A stretch of DNA of 64,000 bases from Haloplanus sp. GDY1 (GTDB lineage: Archaea; Halobacteriota; Halobacteria; Halobacteriales; Haloferacaceae): NCBI RefSeq assembly GCF_023703775.1, contig NZ_CP098514.1, forward strand, positions 2,453,998 through 2,517,997. The letters are read 5' to 3'. Below the pieces are notes generated by a model. It made no database searches. It saw only the letters and a program-made list of their open reading frames with translations, and was not told the origin of the DNA. Below are positions 33,184-41,120 of the stretch, in pieces; the stretch's first letter is position 1; every line of letters starts with the position of its first letter. The translations under genes and the position numbers were made by a program.

Positions 33184-33324
33184 GCAGTACCAACACGGCA
33201 GAATTTGGCCGCAGCGGGGATTTATTTCGGAGTGTCGAATGCGAGAATAGCCGGACTCGGAGTCCGTATCTCCCAACGGAATCCATCTATTTCGAGAAAC
33301 TGACCAACGGGGCCACGTACCGGT
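33184..33324. other. Intergenic DNA without a recognisable feature
   Basis: This 141-bp stretch, the tail of a 405-bp gene-free region after tRNA-Arg(UCU), is noticeably richer in A/T than the genome (for example AGAATTTGGCCG and GGGATTTATTTCGG). I see no gene or clear regulatory element; it may be foreign DNA brought in with the toxin locus. Confidence 0.5.
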
Positions 33325-33621
33325 TCAATCGAACCCATAGCGCTTGTGCGCCTCGTCGATGTCCACGATCTCGATCACGCGGACTTCCTCGTTCCCTTCG
33401 AGTACGTCGTAGGACGCGGTGTGAGTTCGCCCGATATGCAGCCGATACAGCTCCTCGCCCTCGACCACCAGCTTCTCCTTGTCACCGGATCCCGAATCCG
33501 GTCTCGGATACGGATCGTCCGCTAATTTCCGGAGGTTGTCCGTCACGATGCGTGTGCTCTTCTCGTCTAGCGCGGCGACGTACTCACGGGCCTCCGCCGC
33601 GAGGAGAACCTCATAACTCAT
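33325..33621 (-). CDS. RelE/ParE-family toxin
   Basis: 98 residues with the RelE fold: MSYEVLLAAEAREYVAALD helix, the YRLHIGRTHTASYDV strand pair and the C-terminal VIEIVDIDEAHKRYG. Type II toxins of this family cleave mRNA in the ribosome. Its ATG overlaps the end of the antitoxin frame by 11 bp, the usual coupling. Lys, Asn and Tyr content and AT-richer codons distinguish it from neighbouring genes, which suggests transfer. Confidence 0.85.
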   Translation of the reverse strand: MSYEVLLAAEAREYVAALDEKSTRIVTDNLRKLADDPYPRPDSGSGDKEKLVVEGEELYRLHIGRTHTASYDVLEGNEEVRVIEIVDIDEAHKRYGFD

Positions 33622-33808
33622 CGAGCGCCGTCAGTTCGTCAGCGTCCGCTTCACGGACTTCCGTCGCTCGTTCGACGAGCTGTCGGCGCTGGTGTTCCTG
33701 GATCAGTTCCCTAAGCAGGTCGTCGTACGTCTCGCCCGCCCCCTTGAGCTCGTTCAGCTCCTTCCATCGCTCCTCCGTGACACAGAATCGAGGAGAAAGC
33801 CCACGACT
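33611..33808 (-). pseudogene. Antitoxin of the RelE locus, 5' end apparently lost
   Basis: Reading upstream from TGA 33611-33613 gives a coherent antitoxin-like protein (VTEERWKELNELKGAGETYD, then DLLRELIQEHQRR and an acidic tail ending LTALDEL), about 58 residues of a typical haloarchaeal ribbon-helix-helix-type antitoxin. The frame is open to an in-frame TAA at 33809-33811, inside an IS200/IS605-type hairpin, but has no ATG, GTG or TTG. The first few codons and the promoter seem to have been replaced by the element end. Use of a non-standard start cannot be excluded. Confidence 0.6.
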
Positions 33809-33819
33809 TTAGTCGTGGG
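33800..33819 (+). mobile_element. Solo hairpin resembling an IS200/IS605 (IS1341-type) end
   Basis: CCCACGAC-TTTA-GTCGTGGG is an 8-bp stem with a 4-nt loop, preceded by GAAAG and followed by AGAAGTCAC, which is the usual form of the right end of haloarchaeal IS200/IS605 elements. No tnpA or tnpB reading frame adjoins it, so it is a leftover end. It touches the truncated antitoxin frame. Confidence 0.6.
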
Positions 33820-34015
33820 AGAAGTCACAGGCAAAAGGCTTCGGTGGACGAACTGCGTTCGCTACCATCGGGGTTGCGTATCGCCGGAGAATCGAATCCA
33901 TCGTACCCGTGACGGCGTGGCCGAGCGACGGCGGGTCCGCCGAACTCCCCCACGAGGTCGTCCTTGAGCCGAACCGCTCCCTCATTGCTGTTTCCCATGG
34001 GCGAAAACGTTGGTT

Positions 34016-34375
34016 CTACACCTCGCCGACCAGATACGCCCCCAGATATCCGCCCAGGGCGCTCAGGCCGACGGTGTAGACGGCGGCGATCAGGCCGACG
34101 ACGAGGACGACGAGGAGTCCGCCGATGCCCATCGCCCCGCCGTTCATGCCGATGGCGAAGAATCCGAGAAAGAAGACGGCGACGAGGCCGAAGAGGACGA
34201 GCGGCACCGTCGCGAAGGCCCCGGAGAGGGCGCCGATCCGGAGTCCCTCGGAGCTGTTGGCCTCGTTCAGGTAGGCGGCGACCCCTCCGCCGAGGGCGGG
34301 CGAGAAGGGGACGAACGACAACACGATGGTGACGACGGCACCGAGCAGCGCGTGGAGGGTCGAGTCGGAGACCAT
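34016..34375 (-). CDS. DUF5518-type small membrane protein
   Basis: 119 residues with four hydrophobic helices and Gly-rich turns (GGGVAAYLNEANSSEGLRIGALSG), the pattern of haloarchaeal DUF5518 proteins. Function unknown. I chose the ATG at 34375 rather than one five codons upstream because the first helix follows closely. The 204 bp between this gene and the IS-like hairpin hold no clear feature. Confidence 0.72.
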   Translation of the reverse strand: MVSDSTLHALLGAVVTIVLSFVPFSPALGGGVAAYLNEANSSEGLRIGALSGAFATVPLVLFGLVAVFFLGFFAIGMNGGAMGIGGLLVVLVVGLIAAVYTVGLSALGGYLGAYLVGEV

Positions 34376-34415
34376 ACGGGGACGAAACACCGCCCGTGAG
34401 AAAACGTCTTCGGCC

Positions 34416-35009
34416 CTACAGGCTCCGCTCGATGACGCGCTTCGCGGCCGTGGCCTTCTCCTTCCAGCCGTAGCCCGCCTCGTAGACGTGTCGCTTCTTC
34501 TCGACCAGTGCCTCGGGGCTCGCCTCCTCGAATCCGCCGCGGTCCCACGCGCCGCTGTCGCGCAGCCACTCCACGACGTTGGCCTTCGTCTCCTCCCAGG
34601 AGAGCCCCACCATCTCGTACCACGCGATCATGGCGAAGACGGCGTTGTCGTGACAGCCGGGGACGCTCCCGCGTTCGTAGACGGTCTTGATCGGGTCGCG
34701 GGTGGGCACCGACACCGCCTCGCGGTACTCCTCGGCGGGCAGGAGGCGGAGGCGGTCGTTGGCGTCGTCGACGCGGCCGTCGCGACGGAGGCGCTGGACG
34801 GCGGCCTGCCGCAGGGGGTCCCACTCCTCGACCGCCTCGGGGAGGGCGTCGGCGTCGGTGACCCCGCCCGAGAGGACGGCCACCACGTCGACGTAGGCGG
34901 CCTCGACGTCGGCCCACGGCGTCCCCTCGAACCGGCAGTCGGCGTCGTGCAGGCTGTTGGTCGTCCGGCAGTCGGGGCAGGGGTAGTCGAACGTCGGCAC
35001 CTTCGTCAC
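34416..35009 (-). CDS. Conserved haloarchaeal protein with an N-terminal zinc-finger-like motif
   Basis: 197 residues from the GTG at 35009. The N-terminus has YPCPDCRTTNSLHDADCRF, three cysteines and one His in a rubredoxin-like arrangement that may bind zinc. The rest is helical with ERGSVPGCHDNAVFAMIAWYE in the middle and a basic C-terminus. It lies divergent from priL with 73 bp between starts, and may share a control region with it. I do not recognise the function. Confidence 0.72.
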   Translation of the reverse strand: MTKVPTFDYPCPDCRTTNSLHDADCRFEGTPWADVEAAYVDVVAVLSGGVTDADALPEAVEEWDPLRQAAVQRLRRDGRVDDANDRLRLLPAEEYREAVSVPTRDPIKTVYERGSVPGCHDNAVFAMIAWYEMVGLSWEETKANVVEWLRDSGAWDRGGFEEASPEALVEKKRHVYEAGYGWKEKATAAKRVIERSL

Positions 35010-35082
35010 CAGTGGCGGCGCGAACTTAGGTCGTGTGGTCCGACCGTCGCGCTTATCCACCCCGCTCTACAACCGTTCGGCG

Positions 35083-36156
35083 ATGCGTCCCGACCCGCTC
35101 TACGCCCGGTATCCCTTCCTGAGCGCGGCGCGGGCGGCGGTCCAGGAGGCCGACATCTCCCCGCCGCGGCTGGTCACCGAGGGAGACCCGGCGGTCGACC
35201 GCGCCCGCGAACGGGTCGAGCGGGCGCTCATGTCGGGCACCGTCGCCTCGGAGACGCCCGAGCGCTGGAGCGACCGGGACGAACTCCTCTCGTATCCCAT
35301 CGCCCGGATCCTCGTCTCGCTGGTCGACGTCCGCGCCGCGGTCGAGAAGTACGCGAACGCGGAGGCGACGACGGCGTTCGAGCGCCTGCGGGCCGACCTC
35401 GCGGCCGACGACGAGGAGTTGCGGAGCGTCTCGACGCCCCGGGCCGACCTGTCGACGTTCCTCGACGAGTTCGACCTCGACGACGCCGTCCGGCGGGTCG
35501 GGGGCGAGCGCGGCCCGGACGACTTCCGCGTCGACGTCGACGCCTACCTCCGACTGGCCGACGCCGACTGGGGGGCGGACTGGCGACTGGTCAACCGCGA
35601 CCTCGCGGACGGGACGGTGCCGGTCGAGCGCGCGGAACTCCACCGCCTGCTCCGCGAGGCCGTACGGCGGCGGGTGGCTGAGGGGCTCCCCTTCGAGGTG
35701 CGGGGGAGCGCCGGGGGCGACGCCCTCGCCGAGGCGCTCGACGACGACGTGACCGCGCTCCGCGACCGCCTCGCCGAGCGCGACCGCCTGCCCTCGGTCG
35801 ACGTCGTCGACCCGGAGCGGTTCCCGCCGTGCATGCAGGCGCTGCTCGACGGCGAGGGCGACCTGCCGGCCCACTCGGCGTTCGCCGCCACCGCGTTTCT
35901 CGTCTCGCTGGGCCTCGACGCCGACGACATCGCGGCACGCTGGCCCGTCCTCGACGACGGCGACCTGTCCTACCGTGCGACGGTCCTCGCGGACGAAGGG
36001 GGCGGCGGGAGCCAGTATCCGGCCCCCTCGTGTGCGACGATGGACGCCTTCGGCGACTGCGTGAACCCGGACGAGCGCTGCGAGACCATCGACCACCCGC
36101 GACGGTACTACGCGGCGGCGGTGGCCGACGCCGAGTCGGCCGACGGCGCCGACTGA
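35083..36156 (+). CDS. priL: DNA primase large subunit PriL
   Basis: 357 residues. The N-terminal helical domain opens with PLYARYPFLSAARAAV, and the C-terminal iron-sulfur domain shows the four cysteine ligands in PPCMQALL, SCATMDAFG, DCVNPDE and RCETIDHP. PriL supports PriS in primer initiation during replication. The ATG at 35083 matches the family start. PriS is not in the window. Confidence 0.92.
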   Translation: MRPDPLYARYPFLSAARAAVQEADISPPRLVTEGDPAVDRARERVERALMSGTVASETPERWSDRDELLSYPIARILVSLVDVRAAVEKYANAEATTAFERLRADLAADDEELRSVSTPRADLSTFLDEFDLDDAVRRVGGERGPDDFRVDVDAYLRLADADWGADWRLVNRDLADGTVPVERAELHRLLREAVRRRVAEGLPFEVRGSAGGDALAEALDDDVTALRDRLAERDRLPSVDVVDPERFPPCMQALLDGEGDLPAHSAFAATAFLVSLGLDADDIAARWPVLDDGDLSYRATVLADEGGGGSQYPAPSCATMDAFGDCVNPDERCETIDHPRRYYAAAVADAESADGAD

Positions 36157-36166
36157 ACTCGCTCCG

Positions 36167-36364
36167 TCAGTCCGCGAGAAGGATGCCCACGGCCGCCATC
36201 ACGAGGATGAACACCGCGATGCTGGCGACGAGCGCCAGTCCGCCGGTCGACCCGAGGCCGCCGTCGTTGTAGGTGGTGCCGATGCCGAGGACGAGCGCGA
36301 CGAAAACGCTCACTGCGCCGCCGGAGATGGCGATTTTCCGAGCCATCCCCTCTTCGAGGTCCAT
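36167..36364 (-). CDS. Small two-helix membrane protein
   Basis: 65 residues: a charged start MDLEEGMARK, two transmembrane helices joined by the polar GTTYNDGGLGSTGG loop. No function is recognised. It is convergent with priL, 10 bp apart. Confidence 0.65.
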   Translation of the reverse strand: MDLEEGMARKIAISGGAVSVFVALVLGIGTTYNDGGLGSTGGLALVASIAVFILVMAAVGILLAD

Positions 36365-36595
36365 ATTCGGGAATCCGCCGGCCCCGGCAAAAGAGCTTCG
36401 ATGCTTTTCCCGCCACCGATTCGACCGTATTCGGCCGAGAGAACCCACGGAAACGAGGGTTTAGGTGCGTCGAGAACCAAGGAATACCGACGGGGCGAGA
36501 GCCGTTCCCGCTTCCGCCGCCGATCACGCGTCGGCGTCGCGACGGCCGCCCCGATCCGGCGGCCGCGGCGTCCGCCCCCGACGGATCACCCCACC

Positions 36596-37288
36596 ATGAC
36601 GCACCCAGCACACACACCCGCGTCACTGCCAGCCACCCGCTCGAAGACCACGCTCCCCGCCGCCGGCACGGCCGGTCGGTCGCGGCGCGCCCGCGTCGAA
36701 CCCATGGCCGTCAGGCCGCTCCGCGACGGCCGGTACGCCGTCGAGACCGAGGGCGGGACGTACGTCGTCGACCTCGACGCCAACGCCTGCACCTGCCCGG
36801 ACCACCAGCTCCGGCGGGCGCGCTGCAAACACCTCCGTCGGGTCGCCCTCGAAGTGACCGCGCGACTCGTCCCGCCGCCGGGGAAGCGAACCGCCGTCTG
36901 TGCGGTCTGTGGCGGGCGGACGTTCGTCCCCACGACCGTCGAGGGGCCGGCGCTCTGTTCGCGACACGCCGTCCGGCCGGGCGAGGTGGTCGCGGACCGC
37001 GAGACTGGCGACCGACTGCTCGTCGTCGCCGAGGCGGGCGCGCGGGCCGACCGCGTCGCGACCGACGAGGGCCGACTCGTCGCCGACTACCCATCCAACG
37101 CCGACTACGGCGCGCACGAACCGGTCGTTCGGGCCGTCTACGTCGATTCCCTCCGCCGCGACGGCGAGGTGCGGACCTACGCCTTCCCGGCCTCGCGGCT
37201 TCGCCGACTGCGGGACGCGACGCCCGCCGACGCGGCCGACGTGGGGCCGTCGTCGACGGACGCCGGCCCTTCGGCGACGACCGCCTAG
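36596..37288 (+). CDS. SWIM zinc-finger protein
   Basis: 230 residues. A canonical SWIM motif C-x-C-x(n)-C-x-H is visible as [16 protein letters not shown] at about residues 70-85, and a second zinc-ribbon-like CAVCGGRTF...CSRH follows at about 100-125. SWIM domains bind DNA or protein and accompany recombination factors. Its stop overlaps the stop of the convergent Hjc gene by 3-4 bp. Start choice is uncertain because the first 35 residues are low complexity. Confidence 0.75.
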   Translation: MTHPAHTPASLPATRSKTTLPAAGTAGRSRRARVEPMAVRPLRDGRYAVETEGGTYVVDLDANACTCPDHQLRRARCKHLRRVALEVTARLVPPPGKRTAVCAVCGGRTFVPTTVEGPALCSRHAVRPGEVVADRETGDRLLVVAEAGARADRVATDEGRLVADYPSNADYGAHEPVVRAVYVDSLRRDGEVRTYAFPASRLRRLRDATPADAADVGPSSTDAGPSATTA

Positions 37289-37707
37289 GGGTCGTCGAGG
37301 CGCGCCTGCGTCGAGTGGCCGACGAGTTCGTCGAAGTCCGTCCCCTCGGCCAGCGCCGTCCCCTTTTTGACCCGGTAGTTGCCGCCGTCGGTGACGTAGA
37401 GGTCGCCGGGATGGAAGAAGTACCAGTCCTCGCGGTCGAACCTGACGGCGATCCGTGCGTTGGCGCCGAAGTTGCGGGCGAAGTAGATGAGGGATTCGAC
37501 CTCCTCGCCGGAGAGGTAGATTGGATCGCCGCCGCTGGATTTCGCTTCGATGGCGTAGAAGCGCTCGCCGTCCCCGGCCAGCACGTCGGGCAGGTCGCGC
37601 TCGGTCGCGCTGCCGCTCGCGGGGGCACGCATCACCGCGAAGCCCGCCGCGTCGAGTTCGTTGACGAGTTCGCGCTCCCGGCGGTCACCCTTGCGGTTCG
37701 CGGACAT
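37285..37707 (-). CDS. hjc: Holliday junction resolvase Hjc
   Basis: 140 residues with the Hjc active site: Glu11/13 in [11 protein letters not shown]41 in RDLPDVLAG, and E54-x-K56 in [11 protein letters not shown]. It cuts four-way DNA junctions in recombinational repair. The start ATG at 37707 has a TATA-like box about 27 bp upstream. Confidence 0.95.
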   Translation of the reverse strand: MSANRKGDRRERELVNELDAAGFAVMRAPASGSATERDLPDVLAGDGERFYAIEAKSSGGDPIYLSGEEVESLIYFARNFGANARIAVRFDREDWYFFHPGDLYVTDGGNYRVKKGTALAEGTDFDELVGHSTQARLDDP

Positions 37708-37730
37708 ACGTCGACTCGGCGGCGACGGCT

Positions 37731-37738
37731 CTTAAGTT
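37731..37738 (-). promoter_or_regulatory. Probable TATA box of hjc
   Basis: Minus-strand AACTTAAG ends about 24 bp before the ATG at 37707; spacing fits a leaderless transcript. Confidence 0.4.
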
Positions 37739-37794
37739 GCGGGACCGGTGGCGCGACGTCGGGGGGGTTCCGCCGCGGCCGTCGCCCGTGTGGA

Positions 37795-39480
37795 TCAGGC
37801 CTCCGTCTCCGTCGGGGCGACGTCGAACCGACTGCGGAACCGCTGTACCGCCTCGTCCGACCCGACGATCGTGAGTCGCTCCTCGCCGGTGAACTCCCGC
37901 TGAGGATCGACCGTAATCGACGGTCCGGAGTCGTCTTCGACGGCGATGACGCGACAGCCCGTCTCCTCGTAGATGCTCGACTCGGCGAGCGTCGTCCCGG
38001 CGAAGGGCGTCGCCGGGACGCGGACGATCCGGACCTGACTCGCCGGGGCGAGCACGTCCTCGCCGCGCAGTTCCCGGGCGACCATCCGGGCGCTGACCCG
38101 CGGGACCGAGAGGACGTAGTCGGCACCGGCGCTCAACGCCTTCCGCGTGGCGTCGGTGTCGCTCACCCGAACCAGTATCTCCACGTCCGGGTTCATCGAC
38201 CGCGAAAGCACCGTGGCCAGGAGGGACGCCGAGTCGTCGGGGAGGCCGACGACGATGGCGTCCGCCCGCTTGATGCCGGCCTCCTGCAGGACCGACCGCG
38301 AGGCGGCGTCGCCGACGACGTCGACCCCGTCACGATCCTCGATGTCGACGGTCACGAAGTCGATCCCCGACTCCTCGACGACCGACCGTGCGGCCCGTCC
38401 GACCTCCCCCTGTCCGGCGAGGACGATCCGCTCGTGCTGTCGGGGGCTGGGTCGCCGCCGCGTGAACTCGCTGAACGCCTCCAGCGCCTCGTGGCCGCCC
38501 GAGACGAGCAACACCGTGTTCGGTCGGATGACCGCGTTCGGATCGGGGGGCAACTGCAGTTCGCCGTCGATCCACGCCCCGATGACGTTCGCACCCGTCC
38601 GCTCCCTGATTCGCGAGTCCCGGATCCGCGTCCCGACCAGCCGGCTCCCGTGGGCGACCGGTATCTCGACCACCTCCATGTCGGCGCCCAGGTCCACCGT
38701 GTCCGTCAGTTCCGCGCTGAACGAGGAGACGGCCTTCTCCGCGAGGCGGTGGCCCAGGACGCCGTGCGGGGAGAGCACGCTGTCCGCCCCGGCGTCCAGC
38801 AACACGTCACGGAGGTCGCTGTCGTCGGTGAGCGCGATGATCTCGACGTCCGGCCGGATCGACCGCACCGTCAGGATGGTGTTGACGTTCGCCGACCCGG
38901 CGTCCGTGATGACCGCCCGGGCGCTGTCGATGCTGGCCCGCTCGAACGCCGACGCGTCCTGCGGGGAGCCGTCGATGGCCGCGTACCCCTCGGCGGAGAG
39001 TTCCCGAGCGTCCTCCTCGGACGAGGATATCAGGACGTAGTCGATGCCGAGTTCCTCCAGTTCGTCGAGGAGGACGGTGGAGTCGCGGCGGTACTCACAG
39101 ACGACGACGTGGTCCTCCTTGGGGGTGAGCCGGTCGTCGAGGTTGACCTCGGCGTCGGTGAAGAGAGGAATGATGATCAAGCGGAGCGTGAAAAAGCCGA
39201 TGCCGATGCCGGAGATCTGGATCATCGCGACGAACAGGAACATCAGCGGGCGGCTCCAGTGCCCCGAGTCCTGGCCGTAGCCGGTCGTCGTCATCGTCTG
39301 GACGACGAACTCGAACGACGCGAAGATTGACTGATCGACGCCCTCCAGCCGCCACATCGCGACGTTGTACGCGACCGTGTAGACGAGCACGAGGACGGAG
39401 AGCCCCGTGAGGTAGTAGAGGATGAGCCGGTCCCGACGGGAGAGTTCGATATCCGAGAGCCGTTCGGGGAGCGAAACCAT
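37795..39480 (-). CDS. Potassium channel with two RCK (TrkA-type) modules
   Basis: 561 residues. Two transmembrane helices flank a K+ selectivity filter TTTGYG (64-69). Two regulator-of-K+-conductance units follow, each a RCK_N Rossmann domain plus RCK_C: about 122-330 (HVVVCEYRRDS; the second Gly of the usual GxGxxG is missing) and 345-555 (IVLAGQGEVGRAA, intact). The order resembles MthK with a duplicated RCK, so ligand control by Ca2+, NAD(H) or nucleotides is likely. It should help balance the high K+ of a salt-in cell. Confidence 0.88.
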   Translation of the reverse strand: MVSLPERLSDIELSRRDRLILYYLTGLSVLVLVYTVAYNVAMWRLEGVDQSIFASFEFVVQTMTTTGYGQDSGHWSRPLMFLFVAMIQISGIGIGFFTLRLIIIPLFTDAEVNLDDRLTPKEDHVVVCEYRRDSTVLLDELEELGIDYVLISSSEEDARELSAEGYAAIDGSPQDASAFERASIDSARAVITDAGSANVNTILTVRSIRPDVEIIALTDDSDLRDVLLDAGADSVLSPHGVLGHRLAEKAVSSFSAELTDTVDLGADMEVVEIPVAHGSRLVGTRIRDSRIRERTGANVIGAWIDGELQLPPDPNAVIRPNTVLLVSGGHEALEAFSEFTRRRPSPRQHERIVLAGQGEVGRAARSVVEESGIDFVTVDIEDRDGVDVVGDAASRSVLQEAGIKRADAIVVGLPDDSASLLATVLSRSMNPDVEILVRVSDTDATRKALSAGADYVLSVPRVSARMVARELRGEDVLAPASQVRIVRVPATPFAGTTLAESSIYEETGCRVIAVEDDSGPSITVDPQREFTGEERLTIVGSDEAVQRFRSRFDVAPTETEA

Positions 39481-39510
39481 CGTGGAACGTCACTAGGTTT
39501 CCGTCGACCG

Positions 39511-39520
39511 ATAAAAATAC
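39511..39520 (-). promoter_or_regulatory. Probable TATA box of the K+ channel gene
   Basis: GTATTTTTAT on the minus strand lies 31-40 bp before the ATG at 39480 and is one of the few A/T-only runs in this region. Confidence 0.4.
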
Positions 39521-39580
39521 ACGTCCCCCGACCGCGCTCCGGCCGGGGGCGGTCACTGCCCGCTCGGACGGGGCGTCGAA

Positions 39581-40861
39581 TCAGGTGCCGTGGTCCCAGG
39601 AGTCCATGTACTCGCGCTGGTCGTCGCTCAGGTCGTCGATGGCGATGCCTTCGGCGTCGAGTTTCACCTCGGCGATCTCGCGGTCCAGTCGGTCCGGCAC
39701 CTCGTGGACGCCGGCGTCGTAGGCGTCGGGGTTGGCGGCGAGTTCGCGCACGCAGACCGCCTGCACGCCGAAGCTCTGGTCCATCACCTCGACGGGGTGG
39801 CCCATCGACAGCGGCCCGGCGAGGTTCACCAGCCGCCCCTCCGCGAGGACGTTCACCCGGCGGCCGTCCGGGAGTTCGTACTCCTCGACGCCGTCGCGCA
39901 CCTCCCGGCGCGAGACGGCCATCTCGTCGAGTTCCTCCAGGTTGATCTCGACGTCGAAGTGACCGGCGTTCGCGAGCAGGGCGCCGTCGCCCATCCGCTC
40001 GAAGTGCTCGCGGGTGATGACGTCGCGGTTGCCCGTCGTCGTCACGAAGAGGTCGCCCTCGCTCGCGGCTTCGTTCATCGGCATCACGTCGTAGCCCTCC
40101 ATGTGTGCTTCGAGGGCGCGCCGGGGGTCCACCTCCGTGACGACGACGTCGGCGTTCATGCCCGCGGCCTTCTTGGCGACGCCCCGGCCGCAGTAGCCGT
40201 ACCCCGCGACCACGACCGTCTTCCCCGCGACGGTGAGGTTCGTCGTCATCGCGACGTTGGTGAGCGCGGACTCGCCGGTGCCGTGGACGTTGTCGAACAG
40301 CGTCTTCATCGGCGTGTCGTTGACGGCGAACATCGGGTACTGCAGGGCGCCGTCGTCGGCCATCGACCGCAGGCGGTGGACGCCCGTGGTGGTCTCCTCG
40401 CACCCGCCCTTGAGCTGGGGAATCAGGTCGGGGTGTTCGTCGTGGACGTGGGTCACCATGTCGGCGCCGTCGTCGACGGTGATGGTGGGATCGACGCCGA
40501 CGGCGGCCTCGATGGCGTCGTAATACTCGTCGGTGTCGACGCCGTGGACGGCGTAGGAGGTGACGCCGGAGACGGCGTGCAGCGCCGCGCTCACGTCGTC
40601 CTGCGTCGACAGCGGGTTGCAGCCGGTGATGGCCACCTCCGCGCCCCCGACGGCGAGGAGTTCGACGAGGACGGCCGTCTTGGCCTCGACGTGCATCGCC
40701 ATCGCGATGCGCTCGCCGGACAGCGGTTCCTCGGCCGCGAACGTCTCCCGGAGTTCGGCGAGGATGGGCATGTGGGACTCGGCCCAGTCCATCTTCCGCC
40801 GCCCCTCGGCGCGGGCGGCCTCGGGGTCGTCCAGTCGCTCGGCTATCGTCGGAGCGGTCAT
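39581..40861 (-). CDS. ahcY: S-adenosylhomocysteine hydrolase
   Basis: 426 residues with NAD-binding GYGYCGRGVA (220-229), the substrate pocket EAKTAVL and NDTPMKTLFDNVHGTGES, and SMGHPVEVMDQSF. The enzyme splits SAH into adenosine and homocysteine and keeps methylation going. It ends without the long C-terminal extension with terminal Tyr found in eukaryotic enzymes, as usual for archaea. The SAH/MTA deaminase-like gene lies just upstream on the same strand beyond three 69-bp repeats. Confidence 0.95.
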   Translation of the reverse strand: MTAPTIAERLDDPEAARAEGRRKMDWAESHMPILAELRETFAAEEPLSGERIAMAMHVEAKTAVLVELLAVGGAEVAITGCNPLSTQDDVSAALHAVSGVTSYAVHGVDTDEYYDAIEAAVGVDPTITVDDGADMVTHVHDEHPDLIPQLKGGCEETTTGVHRLRSMADDGALQYPMFAVNDTPMKTLFDNVHGTGESALTNVAMTTNLTVAGKTVVVAGYGYCGRGVAKKAAGMNADVVVTEVDPRRALEAHMEGYDVMPMNEAASEGDLFVTTTGNRDVITREHFERMGDGALLANAGHFDVEINLEELDEMAVSRREVRDGVEEYELPDGRRVNVLAEGRLVNLAGPLSMGHPVEVMDQSFGVQAVCVRELAANPDAYDAGVHEVPDRLDREIAEVKLDAEGIAIDDLSDDQREYMDSWDHGT

Positions 40862-40882
40862 ACGCCTCGTAGCGCGAGGCGT
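40862..40882. promoter_or_regulatory. 8-bp inverted repeat at the ahcY start
   Basis: ACGCCTCG (40862-40869) and CGAGGCGT (40875-40882) are perfectly complementary with a 5-nt spacer and abut the ATG at 40861. It could be an operator or a 5' RNA hairpin covering the translation start. Confidence 0.4.
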
Positions 40883-40913
40883 GGCAAAACGCTACCGTCT
40901 CGAACGCCCGAGC

Positions 40914-41120
40914 GCGCCCCGCCGCGTCAGCGGGGGGCGCGCTCGACGGGTTCGAGACCTGCGGAGTTGCGGGAATGCCTACGCGCCCCGCCGCGTCAGC
41001 GGGGGGCGCGCTCGACGGGTTCGAGACCTGCGGAGTTGCGGGAATGCCTACGCGCCCCGCCGCGTCAGCGGGGGGCGCGCTCGACGGGTTCGAGACCCGC
41101 GGAGTTGCGGGAACGCCTAC
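40914..41120. repeat. Three tandem copies of a 69-bp unit
   Basis: Units start at 40914, 40983 and 41052. Copies 1 and 2 are identical; copy 3 differs at two positions. Each unit holds GCGCCCC...GGGGCGC able to form a GC hairpin, and CTCGACGGGTTCGAG, a second inverted repeat. The last four bases of copy 3 contain the stop codon of the amidohydrolase gene, so the unit may have arisen from the 3' end of that gene. There are no unique spacers, so it is not a CRISPR. Confidence 0.9.

Noticed and set aside
32283-33812. A 509-codon frame covering the YccF gene, tRNA-Arg and the toxin locus
   Set aside because: It crosses a tRNA gene and several repeats and has no coherent protein features.
33692-33967. 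Fragment of a TnpB transposase upstream of the IS-type hairpin
   Set aside because: The frame is antisense to the antitoxin and lacks TnpB motifs; only the hairpin supports an IS remnant.
40914-41120. CRISPR array
   Set aside because: The three 69-bp units are contiguous without unique spacers and no cas operon is present.
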